From Longimicrobiales bacterium (GTDB lineage Bacteria > Gemmatimonadota > Gemmatimonadetes > Longimicrobiales > Gaopeijiaceae), in assembly GCA_028823235.1 (NCBI GenBank), contig JAPKBW010000018.1, positions 1-55,266 of the forward strand: 55,266 nt of DNA. Reading direction: 5' to 3'. Under the pieces are notes generated by a model. The model was not told where the DNA came from and ran no database searches. It saw only the letters and a list, made by a program, of their open reading frames with translations. The position numbers and the translations under genes are program-made. This document shows, piece by piece, positions 28,273 through 37,016 of the stretch. How positions within the stretch are numbered: position 1 is the stretch's first letter; every line of letters starts with the position of its first letter.

Positions 28273-28902
28273 GTGAGTCCTACGGAGCTTCCGACCACCA
28301 CGATCTTGCTGCCCGAGACCCGGCCCCGATGGTCTCGCCGCGACTTCATTAAAGGCGTCATTGCGTCGGGCGCGACTGTGTCTGGCCTCACTTGGTTCGG
28401 CACCGGCGTACGAGGGCAAAGCCAGGCGGGAGGTCTTGAACGCCTCGTCACGCTCACGGTCAACGGGCAGACCCGGCGGGTCGACGTGCTACCGAATGAG
28501 ACCCTAGCGACGACGCTGCGCTATAAGCTCGGACTGACCGGAACAAAGATCGGGTGCGATCGGGCAGAATGCGGTGCCTGCACCGTGATTCTCGGGGATA
28601 CGACGAGCTACTCGTGCTCGACGCTGACCCACCGGGTGCGCGGCCGGGAAATTCGGACCGTCGAGGGGCTGGAATCGGAGGATGGCACGCTGCACCCGGT
28701 ACAACAGGCGTTCATCGACGAACTCGGGCCCCAGTGCGGGTTCTGCACGCCGGGTCAGGTCATGTCCACTGTTGCGCTGCTCGAACGCAATCCTTCGCCC
28801 ACCCGCGACGAGGCTCGCGATGCACTCGCCGGCAACCTCTGCCGATGCGGGGCCTACGACCACTACCTGAACGGCGTCATGCGCGCCGCACAGGAGGCCT
28901 GA
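28273..28902 (+). CDS. Tat-exported 2Fe-2S subunit of molybdenum hydroxylase (PaoA-like)
   Basis: This 209-residue protein starts at a GTG with AAGGAG nine bases upstream and carries a twin-arginine signal (SRRDFIKGVIASG). Residues about 55-130 are a plant-type [2Fe-2S] ferredoxin domain with Cys in GCDRAECGACT and a fourth in SCSTL. Residues about 130-205 are the second [2Fe-2S] domain with CGFCTPG and NLCRCGAYD. It passes electrons from the molybdenum cofactor to FAD. A Tat signal on this subunit is the mark of periplasmic aldehyde oxidoreductases such as E. coli PaoABC, in which the whole complex is exported with it. It is separated by one base from the large-subunit gene. Confidence 0.93.
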   Translation: MSPTELPTTTILLPETRPRWSRRDFIKGVIASGATVSGLTWFGTGVRGQSQAGGLERLVTLTVNGQTRRVDVLPNETLATTLRYKLGLTGTKIGCDRAECGACTVILGDTTSYSCSTLTHRVRGREIRTVEGLESEDGTLHPVQQAFIDELGPQCGFCTPGQVMSTVALLERNPSPTRDEARDALAGNLCRCGAYDHYLNGVMRAAQEA

Positions 28903-28903
28903 G

Positions 28904-31303
28904 ATGCCAGAGCTGATCGGAAAGGACTTCACTCCGCCGGATATCCGAGCCAAGGTGACGGGGGCTGCGAAGTACGCGGAAGATTTCCGCATGGATGGCA
29001 TGCTCTTCTGTCGCCTCCTCAAGAGCCCCATGCCGCACGCAGTCGTCAGAAGTATCGACGCTCGGACAGCGCTCGCGATGGACGGGGTCGTGGCGATCCT
29101 CACCGCCGCCGACGTGCCAAAACAGCCCGCGCCCGGCAACAGCATCCTGACGAACGAGCCTCTCTTCGTCGGCGACCCGATCCTCGCGGTCGCGGCCGTC
29201 GACGAGGAGACCGCTCAGAATGCGATCGACGCGATCGTGCTCGACCTCGAGCCGCTCCCCTTCTGCACCGACCCACTCGACAGCCTGAGGCCCGACGGGC
29301 CCAACGCGAGGAGAGACGGGAACACCTTCTCTCGCGACGAGGGCGTTTTCGAACAGAAATGGTCGACTGACGATTTCCTGGACAGTTCCGATTCCGAGAT
29401 GCCTCGCGGAGCACCTGGCGCGGAGTGGACGTACGGCGATCTCGATGCCGGATTCGCGGCCGCGGACCTGGTCCTCGACGAGAGTTTCGTAACCGCGAGC
29501 ACAGCACACCATTCGATGGAGCCACGGACCGCCTTCTCATACTGGCAGGGTGGGAAGTGCTTCGTCCACGGCTCGACTCAGAGCCAGTCGATCGTCCATC
29601 CCGGATTAGCGAACTATATCGGGATTCCGCCTGAGGACCTGGTTTTCGTTTCGGAGTTCTGCGGCGGCGGATTCGGATCGAAGGCGGGAGCCTATCCGAT
29701 CATGTCGATCCCGGCGCATATGTCGAAAAAGACCGGACGTCCGGTCATGATGCGGATTAGCCGCGCCGAGGAATACTTCCTTGGCTCAGCCCGGTGTGGA
29801 TTCCAGGGCCGCATTCGAATGGGCTTCCGCGCCGACGGCCGGGTCACGGCCGCAGACCTTTACATCGTTCAGGAGAACGGGCCCTACAGCGGCTTCGGCG
29901 ACATGGGGAGCGCCGCGGGGGCGGTCTCACTCGTCTACACTCCCGAGGCCATGCGCTATCGCGGGATCTCGGTACTGACCAACACCCCACCGCGCGGAGC
30001 TCAGCGGGGACCTGGCCAGAACCAGATCGCATGCGCGGTCGAGCCGATCATCGACAAAGCCGCGCGAGAACTGGGGCTGGACCAGATCGCGATCCGACGC
30101 ATAAACGCTCCGGACAGCAGTGCGAAGTACAACGGCAGCCAAGGTCCGGTCACGAGCGCACATCTTGGCGAGGCTCTCGATCTCGGACGAGAACGATTCA
30201 ACTATGACGACCGACGCGCGCGCAGCGGTCAACGAAATGGATCCAAGGTTCGAGGCGTCGGCGTGGGCCAGGCCTTCCACTCGGCGGGTGCGAGCGGATT
30301 CGACGGGCTCGTGCGGATCGACGAAGACGGGAAGCTCCACATTCACACTGGTGTCGGGAATCTCGGGACGTACTCCTACGCCGCGACCTCTCGTGTAGCC
30401 GCTGAGGTCCTTGGGTACGACTGGGACAACTGTGTCATCCACAGGGGTGACTCCAGCCGGCACCTCCCCTGGAACAACGGTCAATTCGGCAGCAACACGT
30501 CGTTCACCATGACGAGGACCAACTACGTCGCTGCGATGGATGCGTTGAGCAAGCTGAAGCAGATCGCCGCCATCAGGATCGGCGGTCGAGAAGCCGACTG
30601 GGACGTCTCCGGCGAGAGTCTGGTTCACCGTGAAAACCCATCCTGGCGAATGACGTACTCGAGTGCAGCTCGTTGGGCGATTCGCATGGGCGGTCACTAC
30701 AGCGGGGAAAACCTGCCAGCCGACCTGAACGCGATGACGCGACGATCGGCGGAGGCGCTTGCGGGCACTGGACTTCTCGGCGTCGCCCGAGACAGCAACC
30801 GGCACACAGGTACTGTCCCGGCACTCGCCGCGGGCTTCGTAGAGATCGAACTGGACGTCGATACAGGGCGCGTGGAGATCATCGACTACCTGGGCGTCGT
30901 AGACTGTGGTGTCGTACTCCACCCACAGAGTCTGGGCGCGCAGGTGCGCGGCGGAGCCGTCATGGGCTTCGGCATGGCTCTCACGGAACGGCACGTCTAC
31001 GACCGACGGTGGGGCTTGCCGGCTGGCATAGGACTCCATCAGGCCAAACCGATGACCTACCTCGATGTCCCAACCACCATGGATTGGGCGGCAGTGGGCA
31101 TTCCCGACCCCCAAAATCCGGTTGGCGCAAAGGGAATCGGAGAGCCGCTGATGGGATGCGCGGCCTCCGCCGTCCTGTGTGCGGTCTCGGACGCGCTGGG
31201 CGGTCACTATTTCAACCGGACCCCGATCGCGACGGACATGATTATCAATGCCGCCAACGATCGCGAGCCGTCGCACCGACCGCTCGCGGTCAACACGCAG
31301 TAG
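28904..31303 (+). CDS. Molybdopterin-binding large subunit of aldehyde/xanthine-type oxidoreductase (PaoC-like)
   Basis: This 799-residue protein has the aldehyde oxidase/xanthine dehydrogenase a/b hammerhead domain at its N-terminus (IRAKVTGAAKYAEDF) and the cofactor domain after it. Cofactor and active-site elements are FCGGGFGSKAG, PPRGAQRGPGQNQ, VGVGQAFHSAGASGF and the C-terminal GAKGIGEPLMG with the catalytic Glu. It lacks the AYRCSFR loop of CO dehydrogenase, so it is not CoxL. It should hydroxylate an aldehyde or N-heterocycle. It has no signal peptide of its own, consistent with hitch-hiker Tat export. The frame from 27 to 31 kb on the other strand is antisense noise. Confidence 0.93.
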   Translation: MPELIGKDFTPPDIRAKVTGAAKYAEDFRMDGMLFCRLLKSPMPHAVVRSIDARTALAMDGVVAILTAADVPKQPAPGNSILTNEPLFVGDPILAVAAVDEETAQNAIDAIVLDLEPLPFCTDPLDSLRPDGPNARRDGNTFSRDEGVFEQKWSTDDFLDSSDSEMPRGAPGAEWTYGDLDAGFAAADLVLDESFVTASTAHHSMEPRTAFSYWQGGKCFVHGSTQSQSIVHPGLANYIGIPPEDLVFVSEFCGGGFGSKAGAYPIMSIPAHMSKKTGRPVMMRISRAEEYFLGSARCGFQGRIRMGFRADGRVTAADLYIVQENGPYSGFGDMGSAAGAVSLVYTPEAMRYRGISVLTNTPPRGAQRGPGQNQIACAVEPIIDKAARELGLDQIAIRRINAPDSSAKYNGSQGPVTSAHLGEALDLGRERFNYDDRRARSGQRNGSKVRGVGVGQAFHSAGASGFDGLVRIDEDGKLHIHTGVGNLGTYSYAATSRVAAEVLGYDWDNCVIHRGDSSRHLPWNNGQFGSNTSFTMTRTNYVAAMDALSKLKQIAAIRIGGREADWDVSGESLVHRENPSWRMTYSSAARWAIRMGGHYSGENLPADLNAMTRRSAEALAGTGLLGVARDSNRHTGTVPALAAGFVEIELDVDTGRVEIIDYLGVVDCGVVLHPQSLGAQVRGGAVMGFGMALTERHVYDRRWGLPAGIGLHQAKPMTYLDVPTTMDWAAVGIPDPQNPVGAKGIGEPLMGCAASAVLCAVSDALGGHYFNRTPIATDMIINAANDREPSHRPLAVNTQ

Positions 31304-31312
31304 GAAAGGCCG

Positions 31313-32302
31313 ATGCTGAAAGATGCGATGGCAGGCTTCGAGTTCTATCAGCCTGCGGACCTGGACGGCGCAGTCACCTTGATGGATCGCTTTGGACCGG
31401 ATGGCTGGGCTCTCGCGGGTGGATACGACAGCCTCGACTGGTTCAAGGAGCGCGGTAAGTCTCCACTGGCTGTGATCGATCTCGAAGGGGTGACAGAACT
31501 CCGTGGTATCCGGGCCTGGGAGGGGGGGCTCGAGATCGGTGCGATGACCACTCTCAGCGAGGTGGTCGACGACTCGGCAGTGCGCACGCAGTTCCCACTG
31601 CTCTCAGAGGCTGCGGGCCGCGTGGCGAGTCCACAGATCCGCAACGCGGGGACGCTCGGTGGAAACGTCTGTCAGGATGCGCGTTGCTGGTACTACCGCT
31701 ACGGGGTGAATTGCTATCGGGCGGGCGGGAATACGTGTTATGCCGCAGCGCCCGATGCCATGAACCGCGAGCACGCGATCTTCGGGGCCAGCCGCTGCGT
31801 GGCGGTATCACCCTCTGATACCGCGCCGGCTCTCGTGGCCTTGGATGCGTCGATGGTAGTGCGCAGCGCAGGAGGCGAGCGAGTGATCAAGGCGGAAGAC
31901 TTCTTCATGCAGCCATCCGTGGACATCACACGCATGACGGTGCTCGAGCCGGGAGACCTCCTGGTGTCGATTCGGCTGCCGGCAGCCTGGACCGGCGCAG
32001 ACTACTACTTCGAAAAGGTCGCCGATCGCGACACGTGGGACTTCGCGCTCGCATCTGTGGCTGCGGTCTTCCGGATGGACGGCCCGACGGTGGCTGAGAC
32101 ACGCATCGTATGTGGGGCCGTGCAATGCGTGCCTCGGCGATTCTCATCGGTCGAGCGAATCGTCCGCGGCCAGGCACGCACCCTCGATGTGGCTGAAGCA
32201 GCAGCGGCTGCGGCCGGGCGGGGAGCAGACCCGCTCGCACACAATGCATACAAGGTGCCGCTTACCGAGCGACTGATACGGCGAGCGGTCGAAGCCGCCT
32301 AG
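31313..32302 (+). CDS. FAD subunit of molybdenum hydroxylase with 4Fe-4S-type cysteines (PaoB-like)
   Basis: This 329-residue protein binds FAD through the family motifs LAGGYDSLDWFK (about 34-45) and RNAGTLGGNVCQ (about 110-121). It carries Cys125, Cys134, Cys142 and Cys162 in the order RCW...NCY...TCY...RCV. These positions correspond to the extra [4Fe-4S] cluster ligands known from 4-hydroxybenzoyl-CoA reductase and PaoB. The cluster is therefore likely but not proven. AGGAAAG lies close to the ATG. The order small-large-medium (A-C-B) differs from E. coli paoABC. No dedicated cofactor-insertion chaperone (PaoD/XdhC) is next to it. Confidence 0.92.
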   Translation: MLKDAMAGFEFYQPADLDGAVTLMDRFGPDGWALAGGYDSLDWFKERGKSPLAVIDLEGVTELRGIRAWEGGLEIGAMTTLSEVVDDSAVRTQFPLLSEAAGRVASPQIRNAGTLGGNVCQDARCWYYRYGVNCYRAGGNTCYAAAPDAMNREHAIFGASRCVAVSPSDTAPALVALDASMVVRSAGGERVIKAEDFFMQPSVDITRMTVLEPGDLLVSIRLPAAWTGADYYFEKVADRDTWDFALASVAAVFRMDGPTVAETRIVCGAVQCVPRRFSSVERIVRGQARTLDVAEAAAAAAGRGADPLAHNAYKVPLTERLIRRAVEAA

Positions 32303-32347
32303 CTGAAGGCCGCCTGGTTCGAGATCGCCTAGTTCGAGATCTCGTGG

Positions 32348-33379
32348 CTAACGGACCCTGAGGTGCTTCCGTAGCATCCGGGGACCGACCTCTGCTCCAT
32401 AGATGTTGCCGAGTGCGTCGACCGCGACTCCTTCTGCGGCTGTCGTTCCGCGCACGCCAAGCCGCCACTGCGGATCCGGAATGAAGGCAGTAATGAGGCC
32501 GTCGTGCACGCTGCCAACCCGGATGCCACGGGAGAAACCCATGTTTGACATGCTGCCTGCGTCGGTCGACTCAGAGTCCGCTGAGTAGAGGACATCGTTC
32601 TGGTCGATGAAGAGGCCGCTAGGGCGCCCGAACTGGGTCCAGGTCAGAAGGTGCTCACCGTCCTGTGTGAACACCTGGATTCTGCTGTTGCCTCGGTCAC
32701 CTACGAACAGGCGGCCCCGAGAGTCCATCGCGAGCGCGTGCGGATCACGGAACTCTCCGTTCTCCTTCCCAGTTTCGCCCCATTGGAGAAGGAATTTTCC
32801 TGAGCTGTCGAACTTCACGACCCGATTGTTGTTTCCGGCCCCGTGTCCGTCCACGACGAAGATCGATCCATCGGGAGCCACCAGGATGTCGGACGGCTGG
32901 GTGAACGTGTCCTCTCCACTGCCAGCCACCCCCGCCTGACCCAGGCTCATGACGAGTTCTCCGTCGGGACTGAACTTGTGAACCTGATGGCCACGACCGT
33001 CGGCCGAGCCACGCGCATCCGCAACCCAGACGTTTCCGTCCGAATCGACGTGTAATCCGTGGGGCCAGACGATAATCCCGGCACCGAAACTCCGAACGAG
33101 TTCACCCTCACTCGAAAAGAGAAGGATCGGGTCCGCATCGGAATCTTCGCACAGGTTCGCTCCACAGCGCTCGCCCACCCACATGTGCATGCCATCGGCA
33201 GCCGGGTAGACCGCGCTCGTCGACCCCCAGGTGCGTCCCTCCGGAAGCTGACCCCATACGCCCTCGACCGTGCGGTACGGGTTGGATGCATGGTTCTGCG
33301 CCGCAGCGTCAGGGGCAGGAAGAAGCAACGCTCCTAGAAGCAGCGTGAACTGAAGGCCAATATTCACTGGGCGTCGCAT
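32348..33379 (-). CDS. Secreted NHL-repeat six-bladed beta-propeller protein
   Basis: The ATG at 33379 (MRRPVNIGLQ), with GGGAG six bases upstream, gives 343 residues with a signal peptide ending PDAAAQ. The mature protein is a run of NHL-type blades (WPHGLHVDSDGNVWVAD, QPSDILVAPDGSIFVVDG, DPHALAMDSRGRLFVGD). Automated annotations usually call such proteins peptidyl-alpha-hydroxyglycine alpha-amidating lyase-like because the eukaryotic lyase has this fold. I see no proof of that activity and read it as a periplasmic binding or lyase-like propeller. Two Cys (RCGANLC) near residue 70 may pair. It converges with the FAD-subunit gene. Confidence 0.85.
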   Translation of the reverse strand: MRRPVNIGLQFTLLLGALLLPAPDAAAQNHASNPYRTVEGVWGQLPEGRTWGSTSAVYPAADGMHMWVGERCGANLCEDSDADPILLFSSEGELVRSFGAGIIVWPHGLHVDSDGNVWVADARGSADGRGHQVHKFSPDGELVMSLGQAGVAGSGEDTFTQPSDILVAPDGSIFVVDGHGAGNNNRVVKFDSSGKFLLQWGETGKENGEFRDPHALAMDSRGRLFVGDRGNSRIQVFTQDGEHLLTWTQFGRPSGLFIDQNDVLYSADSESTDAGSMSNMGFSRGIRVGSVHDGLITAFIPDPQWRLGVRGTTAAEGVAVDALGNIYGAEVGPRMLRKHLRVR

Positions 33380-33505
33380 TTCGATCTCCCGGTCGCACCT
33401 GATTGACTGCACTCAATGACCTGCAACCTGAGGACTACGCATGCCCGAAGCCAGCGACGGTGCGATCGTTGCGACGAACGGTGGCGTGTTCGAGCCGTCC
33501 AGTCT

Positions 33506-33805
33506 TCAACGTGGGGGGCGACCGTGGAGGCCAGTTGAGATCCAACCGCCTGAGCGAACGATGCAAGTTGCGATATCATCGCCGATCCCGACCTCGCAGA
33601 CCTGCCACGTCCAGGCACCTCGCTGAGCCTCTCCAACAGCCAGGTGGTCCTGAATGGCGGAGGCAAACGCAGGCCCCCGCCCGTTCCTTGGCGTGATCTC
33701 ATAGACGAACACAAGATTCGCGCCCTGCGCTAGCGCATCGGACAGGACACCTGAGGCCATAAGCATGGCCACCAGGCCTATGACGCACTTCGTACGCAGG
33801 TGCAT
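33506..33805 (-). CDS. Small secreted protein, possibly 3'-truncated
   Basis: From the ATG at 33805, which directly follows a GGGGAG box, a 99-residue protein reads MHLRTKCVIGLVAMLMA, a clear signal peptide ending DALAQ. The mature part (NLVFVYEITPRNGRGPAFASA, then AWTWQVCEVGIGDDIATCIVRSGGW) has two Cys and coding-like codon use. The last 14 residues are Gly/Pro/Arg-rich and atypical, so the original 3' end may have been lost by a frameshift, with the downstream 120 bp still containing non-coding debris. I do not recognise the family. It is divergent from the metalloprotease gene. Confidence 0.5.
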   Translation of the reverse strand: MHLRTKCVIGLVAMLMASGVLSDALAQGANLVFVYEITPRNGRGPAFASAIQDHLAVGEAQRGAWTWQVCEVGIGDDIATCIVRSGGWISTGLHGRPPR

Positions 33806-34056
33806 CTCCCCTGCTTGTGGTCGGTGCCGAATGGACGAGCGGGGTATCGCGCAGTGAATACGCGATACTCGGTGAGGCCCGTCCCCTGGCGCACCCGCCC
33901 GCCCGTGCACGCCTACGTTGCCGCGGCCGGGGCATCCGAGCTTGCCCCATCTCCACCACATCAGGGGCCTTGTCGCAACGTCACCTGCTCATAGGTTGGC
34001 TTCCCTGCGGTAGCCATTCTCATCGCCTCAGTCCGATGCACTTGAAGGAGCCTAGC

Positions 34057-36612
34057 ATGCCACTCGTCCATTCGTACGTCCCGACCCGACTTCGGTCCGG
34101 CGTCGTCGGACTCATCGCCCTTCTCGCAGTCGTGATGCTCCCTGCGCCCGCCGTGGCCCAGGACGCGATCCCGACAATCGAAGACCGAACCGCCGGCATG
34201 GACCGGATGGACGGCTTCTTCAACATCTTCTGGGATGCCGGCACCGGCTCCCTCTTCTGGGAGATCTCGGCGCTCGATACCGAATTTCTCTACCAGATCT
34301 CGATGGGGTCGGGATTGGGCAGCAACCCGATCGGAATCGACCGGGGACAGTTGAGGGGAACGCACATCCTCGAAGCCCGGCGCATTGGGCCCCGCATCCT
34401 CTTAATGGAGCCGAACTACCAGTTCGTGGCTCAAAGTGACAATCCGGTCGAAGTGCAGGCGGTCCGGGATGCTTTCGCACCGTCGGTTCACTGGGGCTTC
34501 GACATCGAGGCCGCGACGGGCGATCGAGTCCTCGTGGACGCAACGAGCTTCTTCCTTCGTGACGCACGCGGCGTAGTCGACCAGATCGCTGCAAGCGGCC
34601 AAGGCACCTTCACGCTCGACGGCTCTCGCTCGGCAATTCACATGCCTGCAACGGCGTCCTTCCCGGAGAACACCGAAGTCGAGGCGATGCTCACCTTCAC
34701 GAGCAGGAATCCCGGTGGCCTGGTAAGAGGGGTCGCAGCCTCGGCCAACGCGATCACGCTCCGACAGCACCACTCCTTCATCCAGCTTCCTGGCCCGGGC
34801 TTCAAGACTCGCATCGCCGACCCGCGCGTTGGCGTGAACGGACCAACGCTGTACGACTACGCTACCCCGATCGACGTCGACACCCGGGTGCGTCTCTCCG
34901 CGAGACATCGCCTCGAGAAGGCCGACCCCAGCGCCGCAATGTCTCGGGCTGTTGAACCGATCGTCTACTACGTCGATCCAGGCACGCCGGAGCCGGTACG
35001 GTCCGCCCTGGTGGAAGGTGCCGGGTGGTGGGCAGACGCCTATGAGGCCGCAGGCTTTACCGACGGATATCGCGTAGAGGTCCTGCCCGAAGGCATCGAC
35101 CCGCAAGACATCCGCTACAACATGATCCATTGGACGCACCGTCGAACCCGTGGCTACTCCTACGGAAACACGGTCATCGATCCTCGTACTGGCGAGATCG
35201 TTCGAGGTGTCGTGAATCTCGGCAGTCTGCGTCTCCGCCAAGACTATCTGCACGGTCAGGGCATGGTGCCACCATATCCGACCGGCATCTCCGCACCACA
35301 GCAGGACCCGGAGCTCGGCGAGTTCGCCGACGCACCATCCTACGAGTATCTGGCACAGGTCGCCCCCGGATCTGAAGCGATCGAGATGGCTCTCGATCGC
35401 GTCCGCCAGCTGTCAGCCCACGAAGTGGGGCACACGCTCGGATTTCCGCACAATTACATGTCGAGCAGCTACGGACGCGAAAGCGTCATGGACTACCCGG
35501 CACCCCGCGCGGAGATCGACGGGAATGGCGACATCGACCTCTCCAACGCCTATGTGCAGCGGATCGGAGAATACGACAAGCTGTCGGTGAACTGGCTCTA
35601 TCGTGAGTTCCCTGCGGGCACGGATGAAACTGCAGCGCTAGCTGAGATCGCAGCCCAGGGCGTGCGCGACGGACTCATCTACATGGGGCACACGAACAAC
35701 AACTTCATTGGTGCCGGCCACCAGTACGCCGGCGTCTGGGACAACGGCGAAAATCTTGTCGACCACCTGAAGCTGGAAATCCGGATTCGGGAGATCGGGC
35801 TGAACCGCTTCGGCACCGACGTTCTGCGGGCCGGAGAGCCGATGTCGAATCTGGAGTACGTACTCCTTCCGCTCTACATGCACCACCGCTTTCAGCTCCG
35901 CTCCGCCGTGCAGAGTCTCGGCGGGGCCGACTACCGGTACGCGCTCAAAGGCGACGGACAGACGCCCTTCACTATCATTGATGGTGACGAGCAGCGCGAC
36001 GCCATGGAGACGGTGCTTTCGACGATCTCGCCTGAATTCCTCGCACTCTCGCCGGAACTCATCTCAATGATTCCACCCCCGGCCTTCCGGCACGGCGAGG
36101 GAGAATCCTTCCCCGGAAGAACCGAGCAGATCTTCGACCCGATCGGTGCCGCCGAGGCCGCGGCAGCGTTCACCGTCGGTGAGGTTCTCCAGCCCGCCCG
36201 AATGGCTCGCCTGGTTCTCTACGGCAGCATTGGCGATTACCCGGATCTCGAGGAGGTCGTCGATCGACTCATGGCGGTCAGCTGGGGCATCGACGACACT
36301 TCGAACGAATACGAGACCCAGGTCGTACATGCGGTGCAGCGCACCGTCGCTGACCAGATGATGAGGCAGGCTTCACTCAACGGAAATCCGGCCGAGGTTC
36401 GTGCGATCCTAGCCGATCGTCTCGAGGCGCTGGCAGTTGAGATCGAGGGCTACGGAACGCCCACACCTCACCAGAGACTGGTTGCCGGGGATATCCGGCG
36501 CTGGCAGTCCGGCATCGAGAACACAGTTCCCGGGCCGGCGATCCAGCTCCCGGCAGGTGACCCGATTGGCGGCAGCCCACGAGGTGGAAGCCCTCGGGGT
36601 GGTGGACGCTGA
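34057..36612 (+). CDS. Secreted zinc-dependent metalloprotease (Met-zincin, DUF5117/DUF4953 type)
   Basis: Starting at the ATG at 34057, with AAGGAG six bases upstream, the protein has 851 residues and a signal peptide ending APAVAQ. The long open extension back to 33817 is non-coding. The active site is HEVGHTLGFPHN at about residue 455, an extended HExxHxxGxxH zinc motif, with the Met-turn in SVMDYPAP further on. The N-terminal DUF5117 region (about 40-250) and C-terminal helical DUF4953 region flank the catalytic domain, ending in a Gly/Arg/Ser-rich tail. Such enzymes are widespread secreted peptidases of unknown precise substrate. Confidence 0.92.
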   Translation: MPLVHSYVPTRLRSGVVGLIALLAVVMLPAPAVAQDAIPTIEDRTAGMDRMDGFFNIFWDAGTGSLFWEISALDTEFLYQISMGSGLGSNPIGIDRGQLRGTHILEARRIGPRILLMEPNYQFVAQSDNPVEVQAVRDAFAPSVHWGFDIEAATGDRVLVDATSFFLRDARGVVDQIAASGQGTFTLDGSRSAIHMPATASFPENTEVEAMLTFTSRNPGGLVRGVAASANAITLRQHHSFIQLPGPGFKTRIADPRVGVNGPTLYDYATPIDVDTRVRLSARHRLEKADPSAAMSRAVEPIVYYVDPGTPEPVRSALVEGAGWWADAYEAAGFTDGYRVEVLPEGIDPQDIRYNMIHWTHRRTRGYSYGNTVIDPRTGEIVRGVVNLGSLRLRQDYLHGQGMVPPYPTGISAPQQDPELGEFADAPSYEYLAQVAPGSEAIEMALDRVRQLSAHEVGHTLGFPHNYMSSSYGRESVMDYPAPRAEIDGNGDIDLSNAYVQRIGEYDKLSVNWLYREFPAGTDETAALAEIAAQGVRDGLIYMGHTNNNFIGAGHQYAGVWDNGENLVDHLKLEIRIREIGLNRFGTDVLRAGEPMSNLEYVLLPLYMHHRFQLRSAVQSLGGADYRYALKGDGQTPFTIIDGDEQRDAMETVLSTISPEFLALSPELISMIPPPAFRHGEGESFPGRTEQIFDPIGAAEAAAAFTVGEVLQPARMARLVLYGSIGDYPDLEEVVDRLMAVSWGIDDTSNEYETQVVHAVQRTVADQMMRQASLNGNPAEVRAILADRLEALAVEIEGYGTPTPHQRLVAGDIRRWQSGIENTVPGPAIQLPAGDPIGGSPRGGSPRGGGR

Positions 36613-36655
36613 TCTGACATCACACTTCGCCGGCGAGTGATCTCGTCAAACGAAC

Positions 36656-36688
36656 GATGCCCCCGGAAGCCAGGCTTCCGGGGGCATC
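36656..36688. terminator. Bidirectional rho-independent-type hairpin
   Basis: A perfect inverted repeat of 14 base pairs with a five-base loop (GATGCCCCCGGAAG ... CTTCCGGGGGCATC) lies between the convergent metalloprotease and zinc-ribbon genes, followed by TCTTCGT on the plus strand and CGTTCGTTT on the minus strand. Its position 44 bp after the metalloprotease stop fits termination for both genes. Confidence 0.8.
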
Positions 36689-36736
36689 TTCGTAATCATG
36701 CCGACAAACAGTCGGTCATATCATCCTCGAGGCCGA

Positions 36737-36928
36737 TCAGACCGCGCAGGCCATATCGTCACCGCAGCACATTGGCGACTTGATCTTGCCGTGGCCCTCG
36801 GGGCACTTCGAGACCTGAACCTCAACGCCTGAATCTGTCGTGATCGTGTCGTTCACAAGCTCACTGTCGCAGGTGGCGCAGGTCATGTTCACGCTCATGC
36901 CGCACTTGTCGCAGGTGTACGTCGCCAT
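36737..36928 (-). CDS. Small zinc-ribbon protein
   Basis: I start at the ATG at 36928, which has AGGAGAGG eight bases upstream; an in-frame TTG two codons earlier is less likely. The 63-residue protein has Cys pairs CDKC and CATC near its N-terminus, a single Cys-Pro (KCPEGHGK) and CC/C near its end, consistent with one or two zinc-binding knuckles. It has no signal peptide or membrane segment. Small proteins of this kind may be regulators or metal-handling proteins, but no function can be assigned. Confidence 0.75.
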   Translation of the reverse strand: MATYTCDKCGMSVNMTCATCDSELVNDTITTDSGVEVQVSKCPEGHGKIKSPMCCGDDMACAV

Positions 36929-37016
36929 GGGCAAGTTCCTCTCCTGAGTAGGTCCGATATCGAGTGTGGGGCGCGGACATTAGCGAATCCTCCCGCTTCC
37001 GTCACGGCCAAGGCGT

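Noticed and set aside
29927-31276. 449-codon open frame on the minus strand
   Set aside because: Antisense to the molybdopterin subunit; its composition (many Arg, Val, His, Asp) is typical of GC-rich shadow frames.
28904-31303. Carbon monoxide dehydrogenase large subunit (CoxL)
   Set aside because: The AYRCSFR active-site loop is absent and the GIGE motif and Tat-type small subunit fit aldehyde/xanthine-type enzymes.
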